A stretch of DNA of 57,878 bases, taken from NCBI GenBank assembly GCA_017995075.1, contig JAGOJO010000009.1, positions 1 through 57,878 on the forward strand, given 5' to 3'. The DNA is from Bacteroidia bacterium (GTDB taxonomy: Bacteria; Bacteroidota; Bacteroidia; AKYH767-A; OLB10). Numbering within the stretch: the stretch's first letter is position 1; every line of letters starts with the position of its first letter. The notes under the pieces are model-generated. The model ran no database searches. It was not told the origin of the DNA and worked only from the letters and a program-made list of their open reading frames with translations. This document shows, piece after piece, positions 30,082-39,759 of this stretch. Made by a program: the position numbers and the translations under genes.

Positions 30082-31349
30082 ATCTACTCATCAGAAATAT
30101 CAGGATAAACGATCCTGCTTCGCCCTTCCACGGAAAGGAAACAGATGTAATGGTGCGCCAGGGAATCATCACAGCCATTCAATCTAAAATTGAAGCTTCT
30201 AATGATGTAGAAGTAATCGATGGGAAGGGCGGTTATTTATCGCCGGGATGGTTTGATATGCGAGTATCTTTCCGCGAGCCGGGAGATGAACAAAAAGAGA
30301 CCATACAAAGCGGACAGGACGCAGCTGCACAAGGTGGATTCACCGGAGTACTTACCATGCCTTCAACACATCCACCTGTACAAACGAATGCAGATGTGAG
30401 TTTTATTCGTAACCGATCAGCTTCACATTTAGTTGATGTATATCCGGCTGGCGTACTCACTGAAAACAGAGAAGGAAAGGATCTTTCCGGAATGTATGAT
30501 ATGAAGCTGGCGGGTGCTGTAGCTTTTACTGATGATAAAAAAGCCATTCGCAATAGCGGAGTGATGTTACGCGCTATGCAGTATGCAGGAAATATGCAAT
30601 CTGCAGTAATCAGCTTTGCAGATGATCCTGGACTTACAGCAGGACTACAGGCCAATGAAAGTCCGGCCACTACCTTACTTGGCTTCAAAGGTGCCCCTTC
30701 CATCGCCGAAGAGATCGGAATTCAACGTGATTTAAGCTTGGTTGCTTATTCTTCCATGCCGGTTCACATTAGTGGTGTCAGCACTAAAGAAGCAGTAACA
30801 CGTCTCCGTGAAGCGCGCAAGAGCGGACTTCCGGTTACTTCTGAAGTATATATCTATCACCTTTTACTCGATGATACTGCATTGAATGGATTCAGCAGTC
30901 ACTATAAAGTAAAGCCACCATTACGTTCAGCAGAAGACGTGATGGCTTTAAGAGAAGCTGTACTTGACGGCACGATTGATGTCGTTTGTAGCGACCATTC
31001 GCCGGAAGACATTGAATCGAAAGATGTAGAGTTTGATTATGCTGCCTACGGTATGATCGGACTTGAAAGTTTTTATGGTGTATTGCAGGAAGCATTCAAC
31101 GGTAAGTTGACTTCAGAAAGAATTTACGAGTTATTGGTTGCTAATCCACGAAAGATACTGGGTTTAAAAATACCTTCCATCAATCAAAACGAAACGGCTA
31201 ATTTCACACTTTATCATCCGGAAACAGAATGGGAGTTTACTAAACAACATATCAAATCTAAATCAGGCAATACGCCTTTTCTCGATAGGAAATTCAAAGG
31301 GAAAGTTATTGCCTGCGGTAACGCATCGAGATTTGTTAAATGTCTATAA
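30078..31349 (+). CDS. Dihydroorotase-like protein missing metal-binding histidines
   Basis: 423 residues, amidohydrolase fold of type I dihydroorotase. Compared with the active enzyme family, the HxH metal motif (normally DxHVHxREPG) is replaced by FDMRVSFREPGDE near residue 61. The third His (AHCED region) is changed in VISFADDPG near 180. EVTPHHLLL has become EVYIYHLLLDD near 258. The FTDD segment near 154 and the SDHSPED segment near 307 remain. So at least three zinc ligands are lost and catalysis is unlikely. In Pseudomonas an inactive dihydroorotase-like subunit supports aspartate transcarbamoylase, and this may play a similar structural role. The start is the ATG overlapping the upstream stop (ATGA). 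Confidence 0.88.
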   Translation: MNLLIRNIRINDPASPFHGKETDVMVRQGIITAIQSKIEASNDVEVIDGKGGYLSPGWFDMRVSFREPGDEQKETIQSGQDAAAQGGFTGVLTMPSTHPPVQTNADVSFIRNRSASHLVDVYPAGVLTENREGKDLSGMYDMKLAGAVAFTDDKKAIRNSGVMLRAMQYAGNMQSAVISFADDPGLTAGLQANESPATTLLGFKGAPSIAEEIGIQRDLSLVAYSSMPVHISGVSTKEAVTRLREARKSGLPVTSEVYIYHLLLDDTALNGFSSHYKVKPPLRSAEDVMALREAVLDGTIDVVCSDHSPEDIESKDVEFDYAAYGMIGLESFYGVLQEAFNGKLTSERIYELLVANPRKILGLKIPSINQNETANFTLYHPETEWEFTKQHIKSKSGNTPFLDRKFKGKVIACGNASRFVKCL

Positions 31350-31378
31350 CTGTCGGTTTTAATTTTTCTATTCACAAA

Positions 31379-31471
31379 AAGTAAATCCGCGAATTCCGCT
31401 TGTTGACATTAAGTTTTTAAGAAAGAGTTAAGTGAAGCGGAACCGTTTAATCTGCTTCATCCGTGTTCCCA
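31379..31471 (+). repeat. Dispersed AAATCCGCG...ATCCGTGTTCCCAC element with internal insertion
   Basis: Starts AGTAAATCCGCGAATTCCGC and ends AATCTGCTTCATCCGTGTTCCCAC, which is also found at 36778-36803. The centre carries about 35 bp not found in the other copies. The gap 31350-31661 otherwise holds only the peroxiredoxin promoter. Confidence 0.6.
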
Positions 31472-31627
31472 CCCCTAAGGATGTGCACCCTTTCACTTTT
31501 ACATATTAAAGTTTTATAATTCGTAAAAACTTGATTTTTATCACTGAAATAGGAGTTAAATAGTGTCGTTTTTACTCTTCGGTCCTATGTGTAACCTTTG
31601 TAACCGAAATAGAGTGGTTGAACACTC

Positions 31628-31635
31628 TACCTTTG
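31628..31635 (+). promoter_or_regulatory. TACCTTTG -7 box of the peroxiredoxin gene
   Basis: Perfect TAnnTTTG, 26 bp before ATG 31662. It supports that start over an in-frame upstream ATG at 31588. Confidence 0.58.
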
Positions 31636-31661
31636 CACCGTACTTTAAAAACATACACCAA

Positions 31662-32309
31662 ATGGATAACGAACAAATAATCACGATGCCACGCATTGGC
31701 GATAAAGCACCGGATTTCGAAGCAGTCACAACAACAGGAAATATGAAGTTGTCAGAGTATGCAAAAGACAAATGGATCATCATGTTTTCACATCCTGCAG
31801 ATTTTACTCCGGTATGTACTACTGAGATGTCAGGTTTTGCTATAGAAAAGGATTTCTGGCAACAACATAACACGCAATTGCTCGGACTAAGTATTGACAG
31901 TATCCACGCACACATTGCCTGGGTAAATGCAGTACAGGAGAAAACAGGTGTTCTCTTCGATTTTCCAATTATTGCAGACATCGATATGAAAGTGGCGAAG
32001 TTGTATGGAATGCTGCAGCCTGGAGAAAGCGAGACAGCCGCGGTGAGAGCAGTATTCTTTATTGATCCTGCTAAAAAAATCCGGTTAATCATGTATTATC
32101 CGCTTAACGTAGGTCGCAACATGGATGAAATAAAAAGATGTTTACTCGCATTACAAACTTCGGATAAGCACAAGGTAGCAATGCCACTCAACTGGCAACC
32201 CGGCGATAAAGTAATCGTACCGGCTCCAAAAACACTTGAAGGGCTTGCTGAACGAAAAGCCAGTAACCTCGAAATGGTGGATTGGTATCTCGCGAAGAAA
32301 TCGATATAA
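31662..32309 (+). CDS. 1-Cys-type peroxiredoxin (Prx6 group)
   Basis: 215 residues, cytoplasmic. Reduces hydrogen peroxide and organic peroxides. Active-site motif HPADFTPVCTTEM near residue 45 (peroxidatic Cys); conserved Arg in AAVRAVFFIDP near 127; LGLSIDSIHAHIAWVNAV and KLYGML are family features. The C-terminal extension (about 165-215, MPLNWQPGDKVIVPAPKTLEGLAERKA) is typical of the Prx6 group. No clear resolving Cys is seen. Upstream in-frame codons starting at 31563 include cysteines in MCNLCNRNR but lie before the promoter box and are rejected. A hairpin terminator follows. Confidence 0.92.
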   Translation: MDNEQIITMPRIGDKAPDFEAVTTTGNMKLSEYAKDKWIIMFSHPADFTPVCTTEMSGFAIEKDFWQQHNTQLLGLSIDSIHAHIAWVNAVQEKTGVLFDFPIIADIDMKVAKLYGMLQPGESETAAVRAVFFIDPAKKIRLIMYYPLNVGRNMDEIKRCLLALQTSDKHKVAMPLNWQPGDKVIVPAPKTLEGLAERKASNLEMVDWYLAKKSI

Positions 32310-32332
32310 ATCAGGTAGATTAGGTTTCAATA

Positions 32333-32371
32333 AAAGGCTGCTATGGTAATACGTAGTGGCCTTTGTGTTTT
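32333..32371 (+). terminator. Probable terminator after the peroxiredoxin
   Basis: Stem AAAGGC-(TG)-CTATG ... CGTAG-(TG)-GCCTTT with a 2x2 internal loop, followed by GTGTTTT. Plausible but weaker than other terminators here. Confidence 0.5.
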
Positions 32372-32509
32372 AATTGAAAAATTTGATAGGTGTGTTTCAG
32401 TTCGGGTGTAAACCAGCAATTTCAATATTGAGAAAATAAATTAAATTGAAGTTTTCTAAAGTTTAAAATGTATTTTAAAATACTTTTCAGAAAAGTTTCC
32501 AAGAATATT

Positions 32510-35500
32510 TTATCTGATTATATGTAGTACCCCGCTACTTTCCTGTTCATTTCGATAAGGAAGCTTGTAATAAATTCTGTAAGCATACAAACCTTCAGGT
32601 GCCGGGTTTTCATTGTATTCTCCATTCCAGCCAACGCTCGGGTCATTTGTACTATAAAGCATTTCTCCGAAGCGATTGTAAATTGCAAATCGGAATTGGT
32701 CAGGCATACAATTACCTTTGAAAGAAAATACATCATTCTTTCCGTCATTATTTGGAGTAAAGGCTGTGGGTATATAAAATTGACATGTGTCGCAATTTGT
32801 AAGGAATAGACTGTCACTTAGCTGAACTAGTCCGCAACTTAGTCTTAATTCTGCATTGATATACTTCCAGCCCTGTTCAGCATAAGTTATTGTTGCAAGT
32901 ATTCCGGAAGATTGTGGTAGCCCAAGGATATTCATATCCCAATGCACCTGAACAATATCAGAGTCGGCTAGAATTTTGTATTCAATCTGTTCTTGAATAC
33001 AATTTCCTTTCGACTCAATTTTTGCTTCGCATAGGCAATCCCGGTTTTTTATTTCAATATATGCACTGTCGGTACAGCCTAAAGTGTTAATTGCAGTAGC
33101 AAGGTATATTCCGGGAGTTCGTATACTGTCTTTATCTACCACTAAGTTGCCGTTAATCCATAATTTCCAAGGTTCCGGTTGTCTGTTGTAAATGGAGTTG
33201 AAATCAACATAATGCCATGGACATAAGTCATAATAGAGGTCGTTTCCTAAATCAGGTACCTCTTTAACTTCCAATTCAATTGAAGCGGAATCTGTGCAAG
33301 TGTTGATGTCAGTGGCTATTATAAAGTAAGTACCTGCGGCATTTATATTTTCAGGAACATTTACAGGATTTCCATTAAGTGTCCATGATGGTGTTAACCC
33401 GTTTAATTGGAAATATGAGTTCAGATCGCGGACTTCGTTACTACATATAGAATCTTTTAAATCCTGCCCAAGCTGGGGTTTGGGATGTACAACCAAATTG
33501 ATATTGGTAAGTGTGCTGCAACCAGCAAAATTTATAGCCAGTATTGAATATTGTCCGGCATTGATAGCAGAGTCCGGGGGCGTTGATGATTGTTGGTTAT
33601 AAAACCAACTTACCGTGAAGGAGGAGGAATTAAAGAGGTATGTAAGGTTAATTGGAGATCCTTCACAAGTATAAACCAATGTGTCATTTCCAATATAAGG
33701 AAGAGGAACTAAGTTAAGTTGTACAAAAGCCGTGTCCAAACATCCATTTGAATCATTGGCAATTAACATGTATGCACCGCTTTGTGTGGTCGCAGCTGGA
33801 TTTGAAATAACTTGTCCGTCTAAACTCCAACTGGATACTAGTCCTTGCAAGTTGAAGTAACTGTTTAAGTTAATGGTATCACCCTCGCAGAAGTTTAATA
33901 AAGTGTCAGTACCAACATTGGGGACAGGGAAATGAATGATGCTAACTTGAGCTGTGTCGCTGCATCCGAATGCACTACTTAGCACAAGAGTATAGAGCCC
34001 ATCTGATGTTGCATTGACAGGATCCTGCCATGGTTGTCCTTGGTATGTCCAGGTTGAAATATAGGGGTTTGTGACATAAAGGGTAGTTAGGTCCGTTGCA
34101 ACATTCGCACATTCTGTTAAAATTGTGTCATTACCAATATTCGGTGTCGGGTTAATAGATAGCGTAAGTGTGGCGGTGTCGGAACATAGCTGGGGAGTTG
34201 TTGCAATCAAAATATAGGTTCCAGCTGTATTGATAATTGTTGAATTGAATGGTAGGTTATTATTCCACCATTGTCCGGTAGCACCACTGATGGTATATGC
34301 GGTCGATAAATCAAAATTGTCTCCGTAACAGATCCCAATATTTTGATCAGATCCCAATACAGGTACTGCGTTTTTATTTAGCTGGAGTAGTAAAGTGTCA
34401 ATACATCCTGCATTTGATGTTGCTATTAATTGATAGAGTCCGCTATTGTTGATAGTCGTTGGATTATTAACAATCTGGCCGCTGACTGTCCAATTTAGGT
34501 TGAGCCCAGTAGTTAAAATGATTTGATTTAGATTAATGGGGGCATTGGTGCAGGTATCAATTTGTAAATCAGCGCCTAATACCGGACTCGTATTCACAAT
34601 GACTTGCACTAATACGGTATCACTGCATCCGGAAAGATTTGTTGCAATAAGCTCATAGGTTCCAGGCTGAAATATACTGTCAACAGAAGTAATTATGTTA
34701 CTATTAAGTGACCATTGTGCAGTCAGCCCATTTAGGTTGAATAGTGAGTCAAAGTTAATGGCTTCGTAATCGCAAATGGATAAAATTATATCTGCTCCTA
34801 ATGCGGGTTTAACCGATGTGTTCAAAGTTATTTGTAAAGTGTCGTTGCAATATTGACTAAAGTTATCGATATATGTGTAAATTCCGTTTGAATTAGTGGC
34901 TATGGGACTTGGTATAGGCGCACCGTTATAAAGCCATATTCCTGTTGGGGAAGATATCGGAAGTAGGTTTTCCAGGTTTAGTGTACTGTCAATACATCCG
35001 TTTAAAATTGTGTCATTCCCTAAGTTTGGAGCAGTGATTGTATTAAACGTATAAATTGCTGTATCGCTGCATGCTGTTGTGTCACCAACAATTAATTCAT
35101 AAATGCCTGAACTTTGAACCAGATATCCATTGGGTAAGTTTGTTCCTGAGGAATCCCATGTGATATTATAACTGGCCGACAAATACAAAGTGTCCAGGAG
35201 TACAAAGGATCCATTACAAAAGTCGACTTGTTGGTCGGGTCCCGCATCAGGTGCCGGAAAAGGAAGAATTGTTATGAGCGTTGTGTCTGGGCAATTAATT
35301 CCGAAGAAGTTGCGAATAATAATGTACGTACCAGGAGTATTTACCATTAAGCTACTTCCTGATAATAACGTTCCATTCGAATAATAACTTCCGGAAAATG
35401 AAATGCCATTGTTAGTTGAGTCTGTCAATTGAGTATCGAAAATTGAGTCGAGCCTGATGTAATTATTGCAACCTAACGTCAGATTAGTGTCGGCTATATA

Positions 35501-36337
35501 CGGGTAAGAGGGGTAGATGACTTCTACGATGTCAGTTGCCGGGCAGAGTAGTCCATTAAAGTAAACTGTTGTGCTGTTACTAAAGATGTCACTTTGGGTG
35601 ATTTGACTAATATTAAATGGTTGTCCCGAACCACTAGAAATCTGTCCGATATTATAGGTGAAGGCATTCGTAATATTAAAAGTATCATCTGGACAACCAA
35701 CGAAAGAGTTATATGAATCGAACGGTATACAACCTACATTACTGCAACTGATAGTTGATCCACCTGCAGAGCCGGATCCACCGCTGCTAAACCAGCTACC
35801 GGTAGAGGTTGATCCCCCTGAGCCACTTGCGGTTTTATCACAGCTTGTATCGATAACTGTTATTGTCCATATTCCGGTTGAATTTTCTCCGTCAAAAGCA
35901 CTAAGTCCAATTGGGTCCTGTGGTGTCCAATTACCGGTAAATGGTGCTGTGGCTGTTGTTATAGAGGGGCCTATCTGACTGAAACTGCAATTTGTATAAT
36001 TTACTCCTCCGGCGCCCAAATATTCAGATAGAAGAATCGTAGTACCCTGTGGAGAAGTTAATGTGATTTTTAAGTATTCAGGATTTAAACTGGAAATATT
36101 AATGGTTAGATAAGATAAAACATGAACAGTTGAGGGAAACGGAGGCCCAAGGTTTGGTGGAAGTATACTTGAATAAGGACTAATTATTGATCCATTTGTG
36201 ACGTTAGCGGTAAATTGAACAGTGTCGCAATTTGGAATGTATCCGCCGGTGAATCCAAATTGGGCAAAAACTACTTTAGGCCATGCAGTAATGCAGAGAA
36301 TACAAATAATGATGTATAGTCGAAATTTGGCATTCAT
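32510..36337 (-). CDS. Giant secreted repeat protein with P-domain and gliding-type C-terminus
   Basis: 1275 residues. Signal peptide (about 1-25). Residues about 40-170 look like a proprotein-convertase P-domain (YLKITLTSPQGTTILLSEYLG, FDGENSTGIWTITVIDTS). A Ser/Gly-rich stretch follows (about 175-195). Ten or eleven tandem immunoglobulin-like units of about 80 residues then run to about residue 1100. Each opens with (L/I/V)G(N/A/S/Q/T)D...C, has LNxLF or similar, a Trp near the middle, GxYxLIA and GCxDTA, so two Cys per unit. The C-terminal 90 residues (FYIPTAFTPNNDGKNDVF..., RFGEMLYSTNDPSVGWNG) form a CHU_C/gliding-motility-associated C-terminal domain, a T9SS type B sorting signal. Likely a cell-surface adhesin or gliding-related protein. 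Confidence 0.9.
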   Translation of the reverse strand: MNAKFRLYIIICILCITAWPKVVFAQFGFTGGYIPNCDTVQFTANVTNGSIISPYSSILPPNLGPPFPSTVHVLSYLTINISSLNPEYLKITLTSPQGTTILLSEYLGAGGVNYTNCSFSQIGPSITTATAPFTGNWTPQDPIGLSAFDGENSTGIWTITVIDTSCDKTASGSGGSTSTGSWFSSGGSGSAGGSTISCSNVGCIPFDSYNSFVGCPDDTFNITNAFTYNIGQISSGSGQPFNISQITQSDIFSNSTTVYFNGLLCPATDIVEVIYPSYPYIADTNLTLGCNNYIRLDSIFDTQLTDSTNNGISFSGSYYSNGTLLSGSSLMVNTPGTYIIIRNFFGINCPDTTLITILPFPAPDAGPDQQVDFCNGSFVLLDTLYLSASYNITWDSSGTNLPNGYLVQSSGIYELIVGDTTACSDTAIYTFNTITAPNLGNDTILNGCIDSTLNLENLLPISSPTGIWLYNGAPIPSPIATNSNGIYTYIDNFSQYCNDTLQITLNTSVKPALGADIILSICDYEAINFDSLFNLNGLTAQWSLNSNIITSVDSIFQPGTYELIATNLSGCSDTVLVQVIVNTSPVLGADLQIDTCTNAPINLNQIILTTGLNLNWTVSGQIVNNPTTINNSGLYQLIATSNAGCIDTLLLQLNKNAVPVLGSDQNIGICYGDNFDLSTAYTISGATGQWWNNNLPFNSTIINTAGTYILIATTPQLCSDTATLTLSINPTPNIGNDTILTECANVATDLTTLYVTNPYISTWTYQGQPWQDPVNATSDGLYTLVLSSAFGCSDTAQVSIIHFPVPNVGTDTLLNFCEGDTINLNSYFNLQGLVSSWSLDGQVISNPAATTQSGAYMLIANDSNGCLDTAFVQLNLVPLPYIGNDTLVYTCEGSPINLTYLFNSSSFTVSWFYNQQSSTPPDSAINAGQYSILAINFAGCSTLTNINLVVHPKPQLGQDLKDSICSNEVRDLNSYFQLNGLTPSWTLNGNPVNVPENINAAGTYFIIATDINTCTDSASIELEVKEVPDLGNDLYYDLCPWHYVDFNSIYNRQPEPWKLWINGNLVVDKDSIRTPGIYLATAINTLGCTDSAYIEIKNRDCLCEAKIESKGNCIQEQIEYKILADSDIVQVHWDMNILGLPQSSGILATITYAEQGWKYINAELRLSCGLVQLSDSLFLTNCDTCQFYIPTAFTPNNDGKNDVFSFKGNCMPDQFRFAIYNRFGEMLYSTNDPSVGWNGEYNENPAPEGLYAYRIYYKLPYRNEQESSGVLHIIR

Positions 36338-36362
36338 AAAATCAACGAAATCTAATTAAAGT

Positions 36363-36370
36363 CAAATGTA
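36363..36370 (-). promoter_or_regulatory. TACATTTG -7 box of the giant repeat protein
   Basis: Perfect TAnnTTTG on the minus strand, 25 bp before the ATG. Confidence 0.6.
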
Positions 36371-36555
36371 TCAGCATTTTACAGAATAAAAAATTAATTC
36401 CTCAATAAAATGCCGTTCTCTACCCCTATATTCTGCTATTTGACGTAAATGTGTAACCTTCTGAACTTTTGAGTTACGGGTCCTTGAAAAATTATATTTT
36501 TTACCATCCTAAAGAATTGTTTTTGCCCGGGGTTTAAACCCACTGCAAAGGTAAA

Positions 36556-36596
36556 CCCTTCGACTATGCGCTTATTTTCAAAGGTGCTCAGGGACC
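36556..36596. repeat. Dispersed CCCTTCGACT...GCTCAGGGACC element, second copy
   Basis: Same 41-bp length and termini as the element at 6011-6051, with the centre diverged. It lies in the 547-bp gap 36338-36884, which contains two dispersed repeats, a terminator and the promoter of the giant repeat gene, but no coding gene. Confidence 0.75.
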
Positions 36597-36754
36597 TCGC
36601 TTGGTTTAATCCTAGGCAAAGTAAATGTAAGCGATCGAGAATAGTTGTATGTTAAATACTTGTATCCATTTAGTTTTTGTCGAAACGCGAAGAAGGGTCA
36701 GGTGTAATATTTATGATTTCGTAACCTTTTAATTCTGATTTTATATTTCTACTA

Positions 36755-36805
36755 AAAATAAATCCGCGTAAATCATTATAATCTGCTTCATCCGTGTTCC
36801 CACTT
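36755..36805 (+). repeat. Dispersed AAATCCGCG...ATCCGTGTTCCCAC element
   Basis: Reads AAATAAATCCGCGTAAATC, then AATCTGCTTCATCCGTGTTC. It shares a 24-bp end with the copy at 31379-31471. Confidence 0.65.
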
Positions 36806-36846
36806 TTTCGAAAAGTATACTTTCATCACTGAGTATTACCCAAAAC

Positions 36847-36878
36847 AAAAAAGCCCCAATATGAATTGGAGCTTTTTT
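36847..36878. terminator. Terminator after tRNA-Ala
   Basis: On the tRNA strand the hairpin is GCTCCAAT-TCAT-ATTGGGGC (one G-T pair) with A-rich left and T6 right flanks. It begins 6 bp after the tRNA 3' end. Confidence 0.85.
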
Positions 36879-36882
36879 GTTA

Positions 36883-36958
<76 letters not shown>

Positions 36959-37057
36959 GTCCGCATTTGCAGATATCTGGCAATTGGGAGTGCAAATTTA
37001 TACTTTCCCATGCTGATTCACAAATGAGATGAGCTTCGATGGTGTTTATATCGCCAA

Positions 37058-39742
37058 TTATTCGACGATAAAGGGGATAACTTCGAGTCGCTTGCCTGTA
37101 CGGATTTTGGCGTAATACATGCCAGCCGATAGAGTTTCATTGATCTGAAATTGCTGGTCACGCGTTTGGATCTGTTTGAGTTGGCGTCCGTGGATATCCA
37201 GAATACCGATGTCAGCTCCGTGTTGGTTTTCTACCAGGTCGATCGTAAAGTTTCCTTTGTTGAGACTTGGGTATAGTCGCGATAGTACATTGCCGGGTTC
37301 ATTGGTGCTTATTCCGGTGAGTACATCTAAATCTGTTGCCCAAATACCTCGCCCGAAAGTGCTGATATATACTTTGTTATTCGCCGGGTTGAATTCGATA
37401 TCGCTTACAATTACGTTGGGTAGTCCTGCGCTGAAATTGACCCAACTGGTGCTGCTTGCAGGTAATACGTATACGCCAATGTCGGTGGCTGCAATGAGGT
37501 CTGTCTTGCCTGGTAGCTGTTTGATGCAATTAATAGGCAGGTTGGGTAGGTTGTAGCTGATGTTGGTCCAACTGGTGCCTGCATTACTGGTTTTATAAAC
37601 CTTCTGACCACTACTGAATCCTGCGCAGCTGAGGTAGGCAGTTTGTCCACTGAATTGATCTGCTTCGATGGAGGTGTAGTAAAGTGAGTCGGGAAGGTTG
37701 GAGGTGATGGTGGTCCATGTGCTTCCTCCGTTGTTGGTGCGGAAGACTTCTCCTGGGTTGCTGTATTCATATCGGACTCTTCTCGCAGCCCAAAGTACAT
37801 TGCTATTGACCGGACTCACGGCTATTGCAGAGAGTTCGTTTCCGTAGAAGTTAGGTGGCAGTGGGAAGTTGGATATACTGCTCCAGGTATTACCGGCGTC
37901 AATCGATTTTACGACATTTTCAAAACCTGCATAAAGCGTGAGGTAGTTGTTATTGTCGCTGATGATTGGTGAGGTCCATTCTGCATTTTCACCGTTTATA
38001 TTCGGATTAATCCAGTTGAAAGATTGTCCGCCGTCGAAGGTGTAATCGAAGTTGCCGTATTGAGAGGAGGTGAAGAAGGTGCCGGTGAAGGCTGTATCAA
38101 AGACGTTGTCCATTCCATCTCCGCCACTTACCGTCGACCAGTTCGTGCCGTCGAAGTAGAAACTGGCATTGTCCTGTGCTCCGGCTACAATTTCGTTGGT
38201 GGTGGTTTTTGAAGATGAGATTCTGTAGAAAGAGGTAATGTTCATCCCGTTGCTGAGGTTGGCCCAGATAGTTTGAAAAGTGCTTCCACTGTTAAGGTTG
38301 GCCCATGTTTCCGGTACAATGTTTTGGGTACGGTAGATGCCGCCGTCGTGGCAGATATAGAAGTTGCCGTTGAGTGGATTTACTTTGAGGTCATGTACAT
38401 CAGCGTGTATAGATGGTCCATAAGAGGTTGTCCAGTGTCCTGCCGGATCGAATGTGTTTGCTCCGTCTTCGCTGGCCCATAAATTGACTCCTCCAACATA
38501 TACTTTGTCAGGGTCGGTGGGGTGAACAAGGAATCCGAGATCATAATTGCCTTGTCCGCCCGTACCAATTCCTTCGTCGTAGGTGAGGAGGTTGAGGCTG
38601 TTGAATTGAAGATTCCAGGTGTTTCCGCTGTTAGTAGTTTTGTAGATGGCGTAGAGCCCTCCCTGCGTATCAACAGTTAATGCATAAAGAATGGAAGGAT
38701 TGCTTTGTGATTGTGCGAGCTTAACACGTTGTACAGTGCCGGTTACGGGTATGCCGGTCGTTAGTAACGTCCACGTAGTACCGAAGTCGGTGGATTTATA
38801 TACTCCGGCTGATCCGATATTTGCAACCTGTATCCATCCTGTGGCTAAATAAAGTGTATTCGGGTTGGATGGGTCCTGGTGTAAATCCCAGCATAAGGAG
38901 TCGAGGGTGGACGTGAAAGTATTTCCGCCGTCGTTTGATTTGAAGAATCCATCAACACCGCATGCGACTACGTTATTGCTATTATTAGGATCGATGATGA
39001 TTTTGCGGATAAGCGATACATCGCCGTTTGTGAGTTGGTAACTGAGTCCGGTAGGTGCCCATGTTAGCCCTCCGTCCGTGGTTTTGTAAACGCCGAGTCC
39101 GTAATGAGTATTTCGTTTTCTGCCGTTGGTGAAGAGTGATGTGCCTACATATTCAAAGTCGCAGAGTGCAATGTAGATGATGTCAGGGTTGGTAGGGTCA
39201 ATGGCTATATCGGAGATGCGGGTGATGGGTAGGTTATCCGTGAGTGGAGTATAGGTGAGTCCGTTATTGGTGGTTTTCCAGAGGCCTCCTTGCGCTACTC
39301 CAACGTAAAATGTTCCGGCGTTGGTGGGATGGAAGGCAACAGTGTTGACGCGCCCCATGCCGTTTTCCATATAGCCTGTAAGATTGGTCGGTAGATTGTA
39401 TGGTCCAACCGGATACCATGGATTGGCAGTTGTCTTTCCGGTGCGGAGATCTGTTTTCTCGTTGGCAGCTTTTATAAGGGCGTTGAGATATTCTTCTACA
39501 CCATCAGTTTCACCATGTCCGTTTGTGTGCATCTGAGTTTCTTGTTCCCAGCGCTTGAATGATTTCCATCCTTTTTTAGTGCGAAGATCCTGTTGCAGGT
39601 TCCATTCATTGAAATTTCGTTGGAGCTGGCGAAAGGAGGGTGTTTGATTGTTTGCTGGCTTGAGAAATTCCTGTGCTTGTATACTTAAGGTTGCACATAG
39701 AAATATCAGGCTGCTGAACAGTAATTGGAATATCTTTTTCAT
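37058..39742 (-). CDS. Secreted Asp-box/BNR-repeat protein with T9SS sorting domain
   Basis: 894 residues from ATG 39740-39742. Signal peptide MKKIFQLLFSSLIFLCATLSIQAQ. The middle (about 95-815) is a long string of sialidase/BNR Asp-box-like repeats: LWKTTNNGLTY, VYKTTDGGLTW, FFKSNDGGNTFTS, VYKSTDFGTTWTLL, VFRTNNGGSTWTTI, VYKTSNAGTSWTNI, with HxxxHDLKVNPLNGNFYICHDGGIY. This predicts a VPS10/sortilin-type or multi-propeller fold of the kind seen in secreted glycoside hydrolase-like proteins. C-terminal T9SS type A domain (about 820-894, PSLNKGNFTIDL..., GMYYAKIRTGKRL). Probably released or attached to the surface. Catalytic residues are not apparent, so enzymatic activity is unproven. Shares a 15-bp promoter block with the next gene. 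Confidence 0.88.
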   Translation of the reverse strand: MKKIFQLLFSSLIFLCATLSIQAQEFLKPANNQTPSFRQLQRNFNEWNLQQDLRTKKGWKSFKRWEQETQMHTNGHGETDGVEEYLNALIKAANEKTDLRTGKTTANPWYPVGPYNLPTNLTGYMENGMGRVNTVAFHPTNAGTFYVGVAQGGLWKTTNNGLTYTPLTDNLPITRISDIAIDPTNPDIIYIALCDFEYVGTSLFTNGRKRNTHYGLGVYKTTDGGLTWAPTGLSYQLTNGDVSLIRKIIIDPNNSNNVVACGVDGFFKSNDGGNTFTSTLDSLCWDLHQDPSNPNTLYLATGWIQVANIGSAGVYKSTDFGTTWTLLTTGIPVTGTVQRVKLAQSQSNPSILYALTVDTQGGLYAIYKTTNSGNTWNLQFNSLNLLTYDEGIGTGGQGNYDLGFLVHPTDPDKVYVGGVNLWASEDGANTFDPAGHWTTSYGPSIHADVHDLKVNPLNGNFYICHDGGIYRTQNIVPETWANLNSGSTFQTIWANLSNGMNITSFYRISSSKTTTNEIVAGAQDNASFYFDGTNWSTVSGGDGMDNVFDTAFTGTFFTSSQYGNFDYTFDGGQSFNWINPNINGENAEWTSPIISDNNNYLTLYAGFENVVKSIDAGNTWSSISNFPLPPNFYGNELSAIAVSPVNSNVLWAARRVRYEYSNPGEVFRTNNGGSTWTTITSNLPDSLYYTSIEADQFSGQTAYLSCAGFSSGQKVYKTSNAGTSWTNISYNLPNLPINCIKQLPGKTDLIAATDIGVYVLPASSTSWVNFSAGLPNVIVSDIEFNPANNKVYISTFGRGIWATDLDVLTGISTNEPGNVLSRLYPSLNKGNFTIDLVENQHGADIGILDIHGRQLKQIQTRDQQFQINETLSAGMYYAKIRTGKRLEVIPFIVE

Positions 39743-39759
39743 TGTCTGGCGTGTGTATT

